The notes beneath the pieces are model-generated. The model ran no database searches. It was not told where the DNA came from and was given only the letters and a program-made list of their open reading frames with translations. Made by a program: the position numbers and the translations under genes. This document shows positions 42,203-52,257 of a DNA stretch of 64,000 bases, piece after piece. Source of the DNA: Bradyrhizobium erythrophlei (GTDB lineage: Bacteria > Pseudomonadota > Alphaproteobacteria > Rhizobiales > Xanthobacteraceae); the NCBI GenBank assembly GCA_900129675.1, contig FSRD01000001.1, positions 1,849,501 to 1,913,500 on the forward strand. Direction: 5' to 3'. Positions within the stretch are counted from its first letter, which is position 1; the number at the start of each line of letters is the position of its first letter.

Positions 42203-42307
42203 TTGCCCCTTGCTTCCGCCGTCAGTCCTAGACGACAGCGGAGCAGGACGCCAACAAGATTTTTATGACAACAGAACTCGCCGGGTCGCGTCAGCGCAAA
42301 TGCTCCG

Positions 42308-43114
42308 TCAACCATTCCCTGCGTCGCCGCCGAACGCGCCGTGCCGGCCAACGCCGGACGCAAATCGCGTCGCGCCGGACAGCGTTTCGCCCGAGGCGAT
42401 GACCTTGAGGCCGCCGCGCATCTCATTGGCAATCGCCTCTTCCTCCTCGAGGTCCCATTGCCGCAGCGCCGACAGCCGGTCCGCGCGCAGGCAGGTCTGC
42501 GGGAAGCGCGCGATCTCCTTGGCCAGCGCGATCGCATGCGCGCGGGCTTCGCCTTTCGGCACCAGGCGATTGGCAAGGCCCATGCGCAAGGCTTCCGCGC
42601 CGCCGACCGGGCGCCCGGTCAGGATCAGGTCGATCGCCTGCGAATGGCCGATCAGCCGCGGCAACCGGATGGTGCCGAGATCGATCAGGGGCACGCCAAA
42701 GCGGCGGCAGAAGATGCCGAAAGTGGCGTCCTCTGCGACCACCCGCATGTCCGCCCACAGCGCGAGCTCCATGCCACCGGCGACCGCAAAACCTTCGACC
42801 GCCGCGATCACGGGTTTCGACAGCCGCAGGCGGCTCGGCCCCATCGGCGCGATCGAACCGTGGCCGCCGACCTCGCGCTTTTTGTTGGGATCGCCCGACG
42901 CCACGGCCTTGAGGTCGGCGCCGGCGCAGAAATAGCCGCCGGTGCCGGTGAACACCGCCACCGAGGCTTCCTCGTCGGCATCGAATGCGCGAAAAATATC
43001 GTACAGCTTTCGTGCGGTGGCTCCGTCGACGGCGTTGCGGCAATGCGGACGGTTGATGGAAACGATGGTCACCGGCCCATCGCGTTCGACGAGTACGGCA
43101 TCGGTCTCGGTCAT
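42308..43114 (-). CDS. Enoyl-CoA hydratase/isomerase family protein
   Basis: A crotonase-fold enzyme of 268 residues. It has VERDGPVTIVSINRP, the oxyanion-hole segment GGYFCAGADLKAV, KPVIAAVEGFAVAGGMELALWADMRVVAEDATFGIF and the catalytic region RRFGVPLIDLGTIRLPRLIG. The usual two catalytic Glu of true hydratases are not both obvious, so another crotonase reaction is possible. No operon partner on the same strand is close. Confidence 0.87.
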   Translation of the reverse strand: MTETDAVLVERDGPVTIVSINRPHCRNAVDGATARKLYDIFRAFDADEEASVAVFTGTGGYFCAGADLKAVASGDPNKKREVGGHGSIAPMGPSRLRLSKPVIAAVEGFAVAGGMELALWADMRVVAEDATFGIFCRRFGVPLIDLGTIRLPRLIGHSQAIDLILTGRPVGGAEALRMGLANRLVPKGEARAHAIALAKEIARFPQTCLRADRLSALRQWDLEEEEAIANEMRGGLKVIASGETLSGATRFASGVGRHGAFGGDAGNG

Positions 43115-43262
43115 GGTCAGGCGTCCTCCGTTTTATTGGTTGTCCGTGGTTGTCAGACGGACAAGCTCTTATGAGGCGAGCCTAGCGTTCCCTGTTATTC
43201 AATGCCATCGACAAGATCAGCCCCCGGAATTTCCGGCGAGATGCGTCCTCGGCCCGGCACTC

Positions 43263-43291
43263 AAAAAATGGCCCCCGTTAAGGGGGCCATT
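43263..43291 (-). terminator. Terminator of the small secreted-protein gene
   Basis: On the minus strand ATGGCCCCC, loop TTAAC, GGGGGCCAT and then TTTTTTG: a perfect 9-bp stem, 6 nt after the stop of the 43297-43548 gene. A standard intrinsic terminator. Confidence 0.92.
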
Positions 43292-43296
43292 CTTCA

Positions 43297-43548
43297 TTAG
43301 TCGTCCCAATGACGGTGACGTTTGATGATTATCGTTCGGTCGCTATCATGGTTGTACCAGCCGCGATGCCAACCGCGATCATGTTCGTAGAACCCAACGC
43401 GAGGGCCGCGATAGTAGTCATCACGGTCGCGATAGTAATAGTCTCGGTCGCTGCCGACGCGGAAGCTGAAACCCTGCGCGCTCGCGACGGTAGGCGCGGC
43501 GACTGCGATGGTCGCTAACGTGGCCAGAACGCAAGAAAGTTTCTTCAT
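43297..43548 (-). CDS. Small secreted protein rich in Asp, Arg, Tyr and His
   Basis: 83 residues with a clear Sec signal peptide (MKKLSCVLATLATIAVAAPT, cleavage probably after ASA at about residue 24). The mature part is made of charged aromatic clusters: YYYRDRDDYYRGPR, HDRGWHRGW and KRHRHWDD. Such periplasmic mini-proteins are common in Bradyrhizobium; no function is known, and metal binding by the His/Asp content is only a guess. It has its own terminator and stands alone. Confidence 0.8.
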   Translation of the reverse strand: MKKLSCVLATLATIAVAAPTVASAQGFSFRVGSDRDYYYRDRDDYYRGPRVGFYEHDRGWHRGWYNHDSDRTIIIKRHRHWDD

Positions 43549-43692
43549 ATCGCTTCTCCTATCGTTGTTGCGCAGGGAGAAAACGTGTGAGCAATCGCCA
43601 CGTTCCTGGAACTACATCGGAACTTTCTTGAATGGATATTCAGCTAGATTGCCTGTTTGTTCGATGTGATCGCACGCCGGACAGGAAGTCCG

Positions 43693-43875
43693 ATGAGAGC
43701 GCATCGATTGCGCTGCTTGTGGCAATGGTTCCGCCCTGTCGGCCACTGATTTTGCCGGACAAGCCGGCGTCATCGATGGCGACACTCTAGAAATTCGCGG
43801 GGCGCGCGCATGCGGCTCTGGAACGACGACGGCGAGCACTATCGCTGTGGACAGAAGGCCGCCAACAGTCGATCA
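43693..43875 (+). pseudogene. Remnant of a secreted thermonuclease (SNase-like) gene
   Basis: Scraps of a staphylococcal-nuclease-like protein are spread over two frames. One frame gives SATDFAGQAGVIDGDTLEIRG, with the VIDGDTLEI metal-site motif; the next gives RMRLWNDDGEHYRCGQKAAN. The GIDAPE block that should join them is deleted, the signal-peptide part is frameshifted, and the 3' end is lost at the end of purC. It cannot code a working enzyme. Confidence 0.7.
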
Positions 43876-43880
43876 CGACC

Positions 43881-44795
<915 letters not shown>

Positions 44796-44818
44796 TCGGT
44801 CAGGCTTTCAAAGGCGAT

Positions 44819-44843
44819 GCGCTCGCGCGAGAGGCGCGAGCGC
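44819..44843. terminator. Strong hairpin between the pirin gene and purC
   Basis: GCGCTCGCGC, loop GAGAG, GCGCGAGCGC: a perfect 10-bp GC stem located after the pirin stop and before the purC start. No T tract follows on the minus strand, so it may weaken readthrough or shield the 3' end rather than terminate fully. Confidence 0.5.
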
Positions 44844-44870
44844 GGGGAAGGGGATAGCGGAGGAGATAGC

Positions 44871-45788
44871 TTACTCCGGCAGCGGAATGAACTCATGTTC
44901 GTTGGGAACATGGGCGAAACGGCCGGTTTTCCAGTCCTGTTTGGCCTGTTCGATCCGCTCCTTGCTGGAAGAGACGAAATTCCACCAGATATGGCGCGGG
45001 CCTTCCAGCGCGTCGCCGCCGAGGAACATCATCCGTGCCGGCCGGGTCGCCTTCACCGTGATGCGGTCGCCGGGCCGGAAGACCAGGAGGCGCGGGCCTT
45101 CAAAGCGCTCGCTCGCGATCTCGATCTCGCCGTCGACCAGATAGATCGCGCGCTCTTCATGGTCGGGATCGAGCGGCACGCTGGTTCCCTGTTCAGCGCT
45201 CACCTCGGTGTAGAACCATGGCGATACCATCGTGACCGGCGATGCTATGCCGAACGACTGGCCGGCGATGACGCGCGCCGTAAAGCCCCGTTCGGTGATC
45301 ATCGGCAGATCGCCGGCCGCGTAATGCTGAAACGACGGCGCGATTTCCTCCGATCCCGCCGGCAGCGCGATCCAGCTTTGCAGGCCCAGCATCTTCTGGC
45401 CGTCACGGCGCTGCACGTCGGGCGTTCGCTCGGAATGGGCGATGCCGCGGCCGGCGGTCATCAGGTTCATGGCGCCGGGCTGGATTTCCTGGATGTTGCC
45501 CTCGCTGTCGCGGTGCATGATGCTGCCGTCGAACAGATAGGTGACAGTGGCCAGCCCAATATGCGGATGCGGGCGAACATCCATGCCCTTGCCGGCGATG
45601 AACTGCACCGGCCCGAAATGATCGAAGAAGATGAAGGGTCCGACCATCTGCCGTTTGCCATGCGGCAGCGCGCGGCGGACCTCAAATCCGTCGCCGAGGT
45701 CGCGGGTGCGCGGCACGATGACGAGATCGAGCGCGTCGCAGGATTTGGCATCGCCGAGCACGGGGTCATTGGAAGGTTGCCAGCTCAT
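44871..45788 (-). CDS. Pirin family protein
   Basis: A bicupin of 305 residues. The N-terminal cupin holds the metal ligands in HPHIGLATVTYLFDGSIMHRDS and GRGIAHSERTP, the pattern of pirins and quercetinase-like YhhW. The C-terminal cupin (about 190-290) includes an EIASERFEGPRLLVFRPGD segment. Pirins may be redox sensors or dioxygenases; the role here is unknown. Confidence 0.9.
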   Translation of the reverse strand: MSWQPSNDPVLGDAKSCDALDLVIVPRTRDLGDGFEVRRALPHGKRQMVGPFIFFDHFGPVQFIAGKGMDVRPHPHIGLATVTYLFDGSIMHRDSEGNIQEIQPGAMNLMTAGRGIAHSERTPDVQRRDGQKMLGLQSWIALPAGSEEIAPSFQHYAAGDLPMITERGFTARVIAGQSFGIASPVTMVSPWFYTEVSAEQGTSVPLDPDHEERAIYLVDGEIEIASERFEGPRLLVFRPGDRITVKATRPARMMFLGGDALEGPRHIWWNFVSSSKERIEQAKQDWKTGRFAHVPNEHEFIPLPE

Positions 45789-45874
45789 GGGGGGACTCCT
45801 TTGGTTTTGTCGCGATCATACTCCATCCGTCGTCCCGCGAAAGCCGTGTGTGGGTCTTGCAACGAACACCTCGA

Positions 45875-45995
45875 CGTCATTGCGAGCCAACGGGTCGCGC
45901 GAATGCGCGCCCGATGACAGGCTCCGCGAAGCAATCCATCTAGCCGCGCAAGAAAAGAATGGATTGCTTCGTCGCTTGCGCTCCTCGCAATGACG
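45875..45995. repeat. Extragenic repeat, inverted copy of the 35231 family
   Basis: CGTCATTGCGAGCCAACGGG, CCCGATGACAGGCTCCGC, GAAGCAATCCAT, AAAGAATGGATTGCTTCG and CTCGCAATGACG. Both ends are inverted copies of each other. It lies in the divergent space between the pirin and the GNAT genes. Confidence 0.8.
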
Positions 45996-46047
45996 GCGGT
46001 AAGCAAATACACATAAGAATAGTTGCAGAAAATAAAGGCAGGAAACG

Positions 46048-46614
46048 ATGATCCCTCCATTGAAGCCGGGTGCCAGGCTGTTGCAGCCCAACGGTCCGGT
46101 CATCGAGACCGAACGCTTGCTGCTGCGGCAATGGCGCAGTGATGACGTCGCGCCCAACACGGCGATGCTGGCTGATCCCGGCACCGCGCGCTTCATTACC
46201 GTCGACGGCAAGCCCGTTACAAACGAGCTCAACGGATGGCGCAATGCCGCCATCATGGCCGGGCACTGGGTGCTGCACGGCGTGGGCATGTTCGTGGTCG
46301 AGGAAAAATCGAGCGGAAAATTTGTCGGGAGGGTCGGGCCGTGGTTTCCGCCGGGCTGGCCCGGTTTCGAGATCGGCTGGGGCATCGCCACGGAATTTCG
46401 CGGCAAGGGTTTTGCGGTGGAAGCGGCGCGGGCGTCGATCGATTGGGCATTCGCGACCTTCGACATCGACCGGATCATTCATTGTATCGATCGCGAAAAC
46501 ACCGCGTCACAGGGCGTGGCGCGTCGGCTTGGCGCCAGCAAGGATGGCGAGTTCGATTTGTTCGGTCATGTCGCTGATGTCTGGGTAACTCACCGCGATA
46601 CCTGGAAAGGCTAG
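46048..46614 (+). CDS. GNAT family N-acetyltransferase, RimJ/RimL-like
   Basis: 188 residues with ETERLLLRQWRSDDVAP at the start, GWGIATEFRGKGFAVEAARASIDWAF (acetyl-CoA loop with F-R-G-K-G) and I-HCIDRENTASQGVARRLGA, all typical of acetyltransferase_3 proteins that modify N-termini or small amines. The start has AGGAAACG directly upstream. The target is unknown. Confidence 0.85.
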   Translation: MIPPLKPGARLLQPNGPVIETERLLLRQWRSDDVAPNTAMLADPGTARFITVDGKPVTNELNGWRNAAIMAGHWVLHGVGMFVVEEKSSGKFVGRVGPWFPPGWPGFEIGWGIATEFRGKGFAVEAARASIDWAFATFDIDRIIHCIDRENTASQGVARRLGASKDGEFDLFGHVADVWVTHRDTWKG

Positions 46615-46689
46615 TCCGCCAAAATTGAACCGGCCGGCGATCTGCACTAAAATCATGATGCCGATAACCGCGCGGACCGGGTTCACCCG

Positions 46690-47763
46690 ATGCTGCTTTC
46701 CACCCTCGATATTGCGTTGCGCGCCGGAACCGTAGCGCTGCTGCTGGTGCTGGCGGCGTCGCTGGCTCGCGGCTTCGGGACCGTCCTTGCCGGGCGATTG
46801 GCCGCGGCCTTTGCGCTGGGCTCGGCAGCGCACTCCGTGAGCTATTCGATCGGCGCCACATCGCCGGTGTCTATCTTGCATGCGCCGTTGATCGCGCTGT
46901 CGACCGGCAATGTGGTGGTGTTCTGGCTGTTCACCCGCGCGCTGTTCGACGATGCCTTCAAACTGCGCGCGTGGCATGGGCTGGTCTGGGCGGCGGTGGC
47001 CGCGTTCAGCTTCGTCAATTGCCTGTGGATCGCTCCGGCGCCCGGCGGCAATTTGCGGATCTCCATCATTGCGATCAACCTGCTGGCGCTCGGCTTTATT
47101 GCGCTTGCGGTCGTGCAAACCATCGCTTCGTGGTCATCAGATCTGGTCGAGGGCCGCCGCCGCATCCGGGTGTTCATCGTCGTCGCGGCCGCGCTGTATG
47201 GCGGTGTCAACGCCATTCTGCAGATGTTGCTGTCAGGTGGCGAAGCGGCCGGCATCGCCAACCCGGTGAATTCCGCCGTTTTGGCCGCCATCGTGGCCAC
47301 GATTTCCTGGTTGATGATGCGCGTGGACGGCGCCGATCTGTTTCCGGTCGCGGCCGAGATTGCCGCAGCGCCGGATGTTCCGAACCCATCGGCCGCATTT
47401 GAGCATTCAAACGACCAAAAACTGGTCGACGCGCTGATGCGGCTGATGGCCGACGAGCGCATCTATCGCCACGACAACGTCACCATCGGCACGCTGGCGA
47501 CCCGGCTCAAAATACCCGAATACAGATTGCGGCGGCTGATCAACCAACGGCTCGGCTACCGCAACTTCAACGTCTTCCTCAACAACCACCGGATCGAGGA
47601 AGCCAAGGCGGCGCTGGCCGACCCGACCCAGGCCGAAGTTCCTGTCATCACGATTGCGATGGATGCCGGGTTCCAGTCGCTGGGTCCGTTCAACCGGGCG
47701 TTCAAGGCGACCACGGGGGTCACGCCGACCGAATACCGCCGCTTGAACGCGACCGCGGCCTGA
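46690..47763 (+). CDS. AraC-family regulator with N-terminal membrane domain
   Basis: A 357-residue protein with about seven hydrophobic segments (residues 5-215) and an AraC-type DNA-binding domain at the C-terminus (about 245-350): IGTLATRLKIPEYRLRRLINQRLGYRNFNVFLNNHRIEEAKAAL, then VITIAMDAGFQSLGPFNRAFKATTGVTPTEYRR. So it probably senses a signal in or through the membrane. It precedes the serine-hydrolase pseudogene on the same strand by about 130 bp, a possible target. Confidence 0.88.
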   Translation: MLLSTLDIALRAGTVALLLVLAASLARGFGTVLAGRLAAAFALGSAAHSVSYSIGATSPVSILHAPLIALSTGNVVVFWLFTRALFDDAFKLRAWHGLVWAAVAAFSFVNCLWIAPAPGGNLRISIIAINLLALGFIALAVVQTIASWSSDLVEGRRRIRVFIVVAAALYGGVNAILQMLLSGGEAAGIANPVNSAVLAAIVATISWLMMRVDGADLFPVAAEIAAAPDVPNPSAAFEHSNDQKLVDALMRLMADERIYRHDNVTIGTLATRLKIPEYRLRRLINQRLGYRNFNVFLNNHRIEEAKAALADPTQAEVPVITIAMDAGFQSLGPFNRAFKATTGVTPTEYRRLNATAA

Positions 47764-47897
47764 TCGGTAAGCCTTTGTAATTTGTCCAAGATTTCGGAAT
47801 CGGCGAGGCCCTTCCAGGTTCCGGCCACCCTGATTTCCAAATACGGCGAGCGGTGATCGGAATGTTCGCCATCATGGCCGGCACGCGCTCATGCGTC

Positions 47898-49441
47898 ATG
47901 CCGGAGGCCAATGTGACCCGACGAAATCTGTTCCTGATTCTTGCGACGACCACAACTCTGAGCGCGCTGGCCTTGACGGCCGTCCGCGCCCGCGACGTGC
48001 CGAAAGTCGCCACCGGCTTCGTCGCGAACATCGTCTGCTCGGAAACCTTTGTTTCCGGACTCGATCCGCAAAGAACCTTCTCGGAGACGACAGCCGCGAT
48101 GCCGGGCGCCAGCCTGATTACTTGGGCACTCAATTATAGCGTCGACCGAACGCGCAAGGACGTCACGGTGACGCTGTTTGGCCTTGGCCGGAGCCACGCT
48201 GTCTATCGCGAAGGCATGGGCTGCTATCTCGATCACGGCGGCGCGGTCACGGATATTTCGCGGCCGGCGGCCGAGAGCAAATTGCCGGCGCTGTTGCCCG
48301 AAATCGCGGGGCCGGCGCTCGTCGCGCCTGCCAATCCTCAACTGGCCACGGCACTGGATCGCGCGTTTGCCGAGCCGGACAGCCTGTCGTTCCGCCGCAC
48401 GCGGGCGGTGGTCGTGGTCAAGGACGGCCGCGTCGTAGCCGAGCGGTATGCCGAAGGCTACGGCATCGAGACGCCGCTGCTCGGCTTTTGGCCGACCCGA
48501 CAACCCTTTCGGGGAAGGCTGATACGGCTGGGTGAAGTAGAGCGAAGAGTACGCCCAGCCGCTGCGCCGGGGTAGTGGCGACAGCATCCGCGACCAAGTC
48601 GGTGATCTCGGCGCTGACGGGGATTCTGGTGCGCAAGGGCGCACTCACGCTGGATCAGCCGGTACCGATCGTGGCGTGGCAAGGCACCGGTGATCCCAGG
48701 CATGCCATTACCGTCGATCATCTGCTGCGTCACACCGCGGGCCTTGCGATCGGCAACTCGCTCGAGGCCTCGCTTGGCGCCGCCTTCGAGCCGGTCAATC
48801 GCATGAAATTCATGGAATCCGACATGGCGGCCTACGCCGAAAGCGTTGGATTGGCGACAACGCCGGGCAGCACCTGGAATTACAATGATGGCAATTTCAT
48901 CATTCTATCGCATCTGATCCGCAATGCGGCGGGCGGCCCTGCAGCGGATGTGATCCGGTTCGCACGGGAGGAATTGTTCGAACCGCTGGGCATGCGCAAC
49001 GTCACGCTCGAGTTCGATGCTTCGGGCAATCCGGAAGGGTCGACTCAGATGCTCGCGACCGCGCGCGACTGGGCGCGGTTCGGCATGCTCTATCTCAACG
49101 ACGGCGTCGTCGGGGGAAAACGCATCCTCCCGGAGGGATGGGTCAAGTATTCGGCCTCAGCGACGCCGAACGCCTGGGTCGGATATGGCGCGGGCTTCTG
49201 GACCAACCTCGGCGACAGCTTTGGCGCCAATTACCGGATCGAACACGGCATGCCGCGCGATGCCTTCTTCGCCAAGGGGACCATCGGGCAATATGTCGTC
49301 ATCGTTCCCTCGGAACGGCTGGTGATCGTTCGCCTCGGCCGCTCGCCCAACTGGCCGCCGGAGGTCGATGGCGTGTTCGGGCTTGTCAGCGATGTCGTCG
49401 CGGCAACGAACAGCAAGGCAAAGTTGGCCGTCGGCGATTGA
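47898..49441 (+). pseudogene. Serine hydrolase (beta-lactamase fold) split by a ~98-bp insert
   Basis: The two halves are in different frames. The first (to about 48488) has a Tat-like or Sec signal start (TRRNLFLIL) and ends in AVVVVKDGRVVAERYAEGYG and ETPLLGF. The second resumes at about 48587 with SATKSVISALTGILVRKG, which holds the catalytic Ser-x-x-Lys, then LLRHTAGL, WNYNDGNF (Tyr-x-Asn) and ATARDWARFGMLYLNDG. Removing the 98 bp joins LLGF to SATK exactly in frame. As it stands the first half runs to a stop at 48575, so the gene is broken unless the second half starts on its own. Confidence 0.85.
48489..48586. mobile_element. Small insert with internal inverted repeat
   Basis: About 98 bp (length 2 mod 3) between two halves of one gene. 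Its middle contains CGGCTGGG and CCCAGCCG, a perfect 8-bp dyad around TGAAGTAGAGCGAAGAGTACG. No clear target duplication or transposase was seen. It is probably a non-autonomous repeat; the borders were set by restoring the hydrolase reading frame and may be off by a few bases. Confidence 0.55.
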
Positions 49442-49544
49442 TTTGCGCGGCGATCGATCACGTGACAATGTGAATTGAACTATTCGGCCCGGTGACGGTT
49501 GGATTCCGCGCCGCCATCGATGCGCGGATCTCATCATCATCGAC

Positions 49545-49565
49545 GGCCCTGCATGATGCAGGGCC
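49545..49565. terminator. Palindromic hairpin after the MmgE/PrpD gene
   Basis: GGCCCTGCA, loop TGA, TGCAGGGCC: a perfect 9-bp stem 14 nt beyond the PrpD stop, in the space between convergent genes. No T tract; a two-way end-of-message structure is the likely role. Confidence 0.55.
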
Positions 49566-49578
49566 GCCAAGCCCCGGT

Positions 49579-50949
49579 CTATTGCCGGCCCAATTGTGTG
49601 GCTTTCTCGACGCGATCAAATCGCTCGAGCGACAGGATCGCGTTCGCAAGTTGATCGGCGCGGCCGTTGAGCACGGGACGGGCGAGCGTCAAAAACTTCT
49701 GCTGCATCGCCTGTGCGTCCGGGAATGAATTCGGCTCGCCGGATGGATCGGCATAAAGCCTCTCGTGGACGCCGTAATCGGTGGTGATACTGACGCGTGC
49801 ACCAAAGGGATGGGTGCGGCCGATCTCGAGGCGGTCGTCCTGCACCACGTCGAACTTGTCGGCCAGCGCATTGACCGCGGCATCGCCGAGCCGCTCGTAA
49901 TCGTCCCAGCCGAAGCGGCCCTGGTCGAGCGCCAGCGCGCCGGTGAAGAACATCGAGAATTGCCCGCCGACGATCGAGGTCGGATGCCGCTTGGTGGCGG
50001 CATCGCCGGTCAGCGTGATGCCGTTGCGGTGCAGGCCGATCTCGACCCGCCTGATCTGGTCCGGCGTCAGATTGTGCTCGCGGCGCATTGCGATCAGCGC
50101 GTCCAGGGCTGCATGGGTATAGCGGCAGCTCGGATACGGCTTTACGCCGATCTTCAGGGTCTCGTAGATCTTGCCGAGCCCAGCGATCGCTTTATCCGGA
50201 TGCGCGTCATCGCTGTAGCCGACCAGAAGCCCATGCTTGCCCTCGACCGATTCGGTCGAGCCGACGAAATCGTTGCGCGCCAAGGTGGCTGCGATCACGC
50301 CATTCATCGCGGCGGCGCCGACCTGATAGCGTTTGTTCCAGCCGCCGTTGACCAAAAATTGCAGCGACCCCGCGGCCTGGCTGCCGGAGACGCCGAAGGC
50401 GGCGATGATCTGGTCCTTCGACAAGCCAAATAGTTTTCCCGCCGCAGCCGCCGCGCCATAGGTTCCCGCGGTCGCGGTCGGATGGAAGCCGCGCGCGTAA
50501 TGCGAAGTGGGATCGAGCGCGTTGCCGAGCCGGCAGCAGACTTCATAGCCGGCCACGATGGCGGTGAGCACGTCGCGGCCGGATGCGCCGACCATCTCGC
50601 CGACCGCAAACGCCGCCGGCACTACGGGCGCGCTCGGATGCAGCGAGGAATCCGCATGCGTATCGTCGAAATCAAGCGAATGGCCGAGCGCGCCATTGAG
50701 GAGTGCGGCCACCGCCGGGGTCCAGGTCTTGGCATCGCCGAACACGGTGGATTCACCCTTGCCGTTCAGCGCCAGGGATTCCAGCATTTTGAGCAGCGAG
50801 GGCGTGGATTCCGCGTCGCGCCGGGCCCGGATCGCGCTGCCGAGGAAGTCGAGCGTCAGCACTTTGGCGCGCTCGAGTACCTCCGGCGGGATATCCTCGA
50901 ATTTCAGGTCGGCGACATAGGCTGCGAGCGTTGCGGTTTCGTTGGCCAT
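49579..50949 (-). CDS. MmgE/PrpD family protein
   Basis: A 456-residue member of the 2-methylcitrate dehydratase/cis-aconitate decarboxylase superfamily. Marks are LTLDFLGSAIRARRDAES, NGALGHSLDFDDTHADSSLHPSAPVVPAA, GYEVCCRLGNAL, RGFHPTATAGTYGAAAAAGKL and KPYPSCRYTHAALDAL. No PrpC, PrpB or PrpF genes are nearby, so a role in propionate use is not supported; many MmgE/PrpD proteins in this group have no known substrate. Confidence 0.88.
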   Translation of the reverse strand: MANETATLAAYVADLKFEDIPPEVLERAKVLTLDFLGSAIRARRDAESTPSLLKMLESLALNGKGESTVFGDAKTWTPAVAALLNGALGHSLDFDDTHADSSLHPSAPVVPAAFAVGEMVGASGRDVLTAIVAGYEVCCRLGNALDPTSHYARGFHPTATAGTYGAAAAAGKLFGLSKDQIIAAFGVSGSQAAGSLQFLVNGGWNKRYQVGAAAMNGVIAATLARNDFVGSTESVEGKHGLLVGYSDDAHPDKAIAGLGKIYETLKIGVKPYPSCRYTHAALDALIAMRREHNLTPDQIRRVEIGLHRNGITLTGDAATKRHPTSIVGGQFSMFFTGALALDQGRFGWDDYERLGDAAVNALADKFDVVQDDRLEIGRTHPFGARVSITTDYGVHERLYADPSGEPNSFPDAQAMQQKFLTLARPVLNGRADQLANAILSLERFDRVEKATQLGRQ

Positions 50950-51081
50950 CGTGTTTCCTCGTTTTGCCGCGCAGGGTAGGCGGGCTGATTTCGCGTTTCA
51001 AGCCGCCTCCGGGGGGCGGGCATCAGCTATGCTCAAAGCCGTCTATTGCGGGTACTGTCTGCCGATTCCGGAACGCGACGC

Positions 51082-52200
51082 ATGATGACCTTCTCAAAAC
51101 ACATATTCGGCCGGTTCTGGGCCCGGAAGACGCAATTGGCGCTCGCGGTCAGGATCGCCGCGGCGGCCGTCGCCGCCTACGCGATCGCGGTCGCGTTGCA
51201 TCTGTTGCTGCCGCTGTGGGCGGTGCTGACGTCCCTCATCGTCACCCAGATGAGCGTCGGCCGGTCGCTGAAAGCGACCCGCGACTACATGCTCGGCACC
51301 ATCGGCGGCGCGATCTATGGCGCCGCCATCGCGGTGCTGATCCCGCATTCCGGCGAGGGCAGTCTGCTGGCGCTGCTGGTGCTGGCGGTGACGCCGCTGG
51401 CCTTCATCGCCTCCCTCAACCCAAGCCTCAACTCCGCGACGGTTACGGCCGTGATCGTGCTGCTTCTCCCGACCATGCATCATGCCAATCCACTGGATTC
51501 GGCGATCGATCGCGTCATGGAGGTCAGCGTCGGCGCGGTCACGGGATTGGTGGTTTCGTTCCTGGTGCTGCCGTCGCGGGCCGTCAACCAGATCCGCGTC
51601 AACGCTGCGCGCTTGCTCGAGCTGCTGGCTGCCGCATTCGCCGAATTGCTGGCCGGCCTGACGCGTGGTCTCGACAACGACGCGCTGCACCGCATCCAGG
51701 ACGGCATTGGCGTGGCGGTGACCGGCCTGAACGCGACCGGCGCCGAAGCCGAGCGCGAGCGCTCAGCGCATTTGTCGTCGGGCCCGGACACCGGCCCATT
51801 GCTGCGGACCATCCAGCGGCTGCGCCACGACGTCGTGATGGTCGGGCGCGCCAGCGTGGTGCCGTTGCCGGCGAACGTGCAGGCCCGGCTGGCGCGTCCG
51901 CTGTCCGACGTCAGCAATGCGATCGTCAGCTATATGCAGTCGGTTGCGGTGTCGTTGCGGAGCGGCGCCGGCGCTGCGGAAATCCAGCCGGTCGACGCTG
52001 CCTTGCAGGCCTATGCGACCGAAGTCGCCGCGTTGCGGAGCGAGGGCTTGATCCGCGGCCTGCCGGTGGATGCGGCCGAGCGATTTTTCGCGCTCGGTTT
52101 TTCGCTGGAGCAGATGCGGCAGAATCTGAACGATCTCAACCGCTGTCATGCCGACTGGTGCGAGGCGGAGGTCACGAAGCCGGCCGATACCAAGAGCTGA
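51082..52200 (+). CDS. FUSC-family inner-membrane transport protein
   Basis: About 372 residues with a run of short hydrophobic segments at 20-165 (VRIAAAAVAAYAIAVALHLLLPLWAVLTSLIVTQ and GTIGGAIYGAAIAVLIPH), the pattern of the FUSC/aromatic-acid exporter (AaeB, YccS) family, then a long soluble alpha-helical C-terminus. It may export aromatic or weak organic acids with a periplasmic adaptor, but no adaptor gene is adjacent. The ATG at 51082 was preferred over an upstream TTG at 51046. Confidence 0.8.
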   Translation: MMTFSKHIFGRFWARKTQLALAVRIAAAAVAAYAIAVALHLLLPLWAVLTSLIVTQMSVGRSLKATRDYMLGTIGGAIYGAAIAVLIPHSGEGSLLALLVLAVTPLAFIASLNPSLNSATVTAVIVLLLPTMHHANPLDSAIDRVMEVSVGAVTGLVVSFLVLPSRAVNQIRVNAARLLELLAAAFAELLAGLTRGLDNDALHRIQDGIGVAVTGLNATGAEAERERSAHLSSGPDTGPLLRTIQRLRHDVVMVGRASVVPLPANVQARLARPLSDVSNAIVSYMQSVAVSLRSGAGAAEIQPVDAALQAYATEVAALRSEGLIRGLPVDAAERFFALGFSLEQMRQNLNDLNRCHADWCEAEVTKPADTKS

Positions 52201-52257
52201 TCAAGATATACGCCGAGGAAGCCGCGAACCACGGTGTCGCGCCGTGGAAATTCCGGT

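Noticed and set aside
43612..43839. 75-codon minus-strand open frame
   Set aside because: Antisense to the thermonuclease remnant; no recognisable features.
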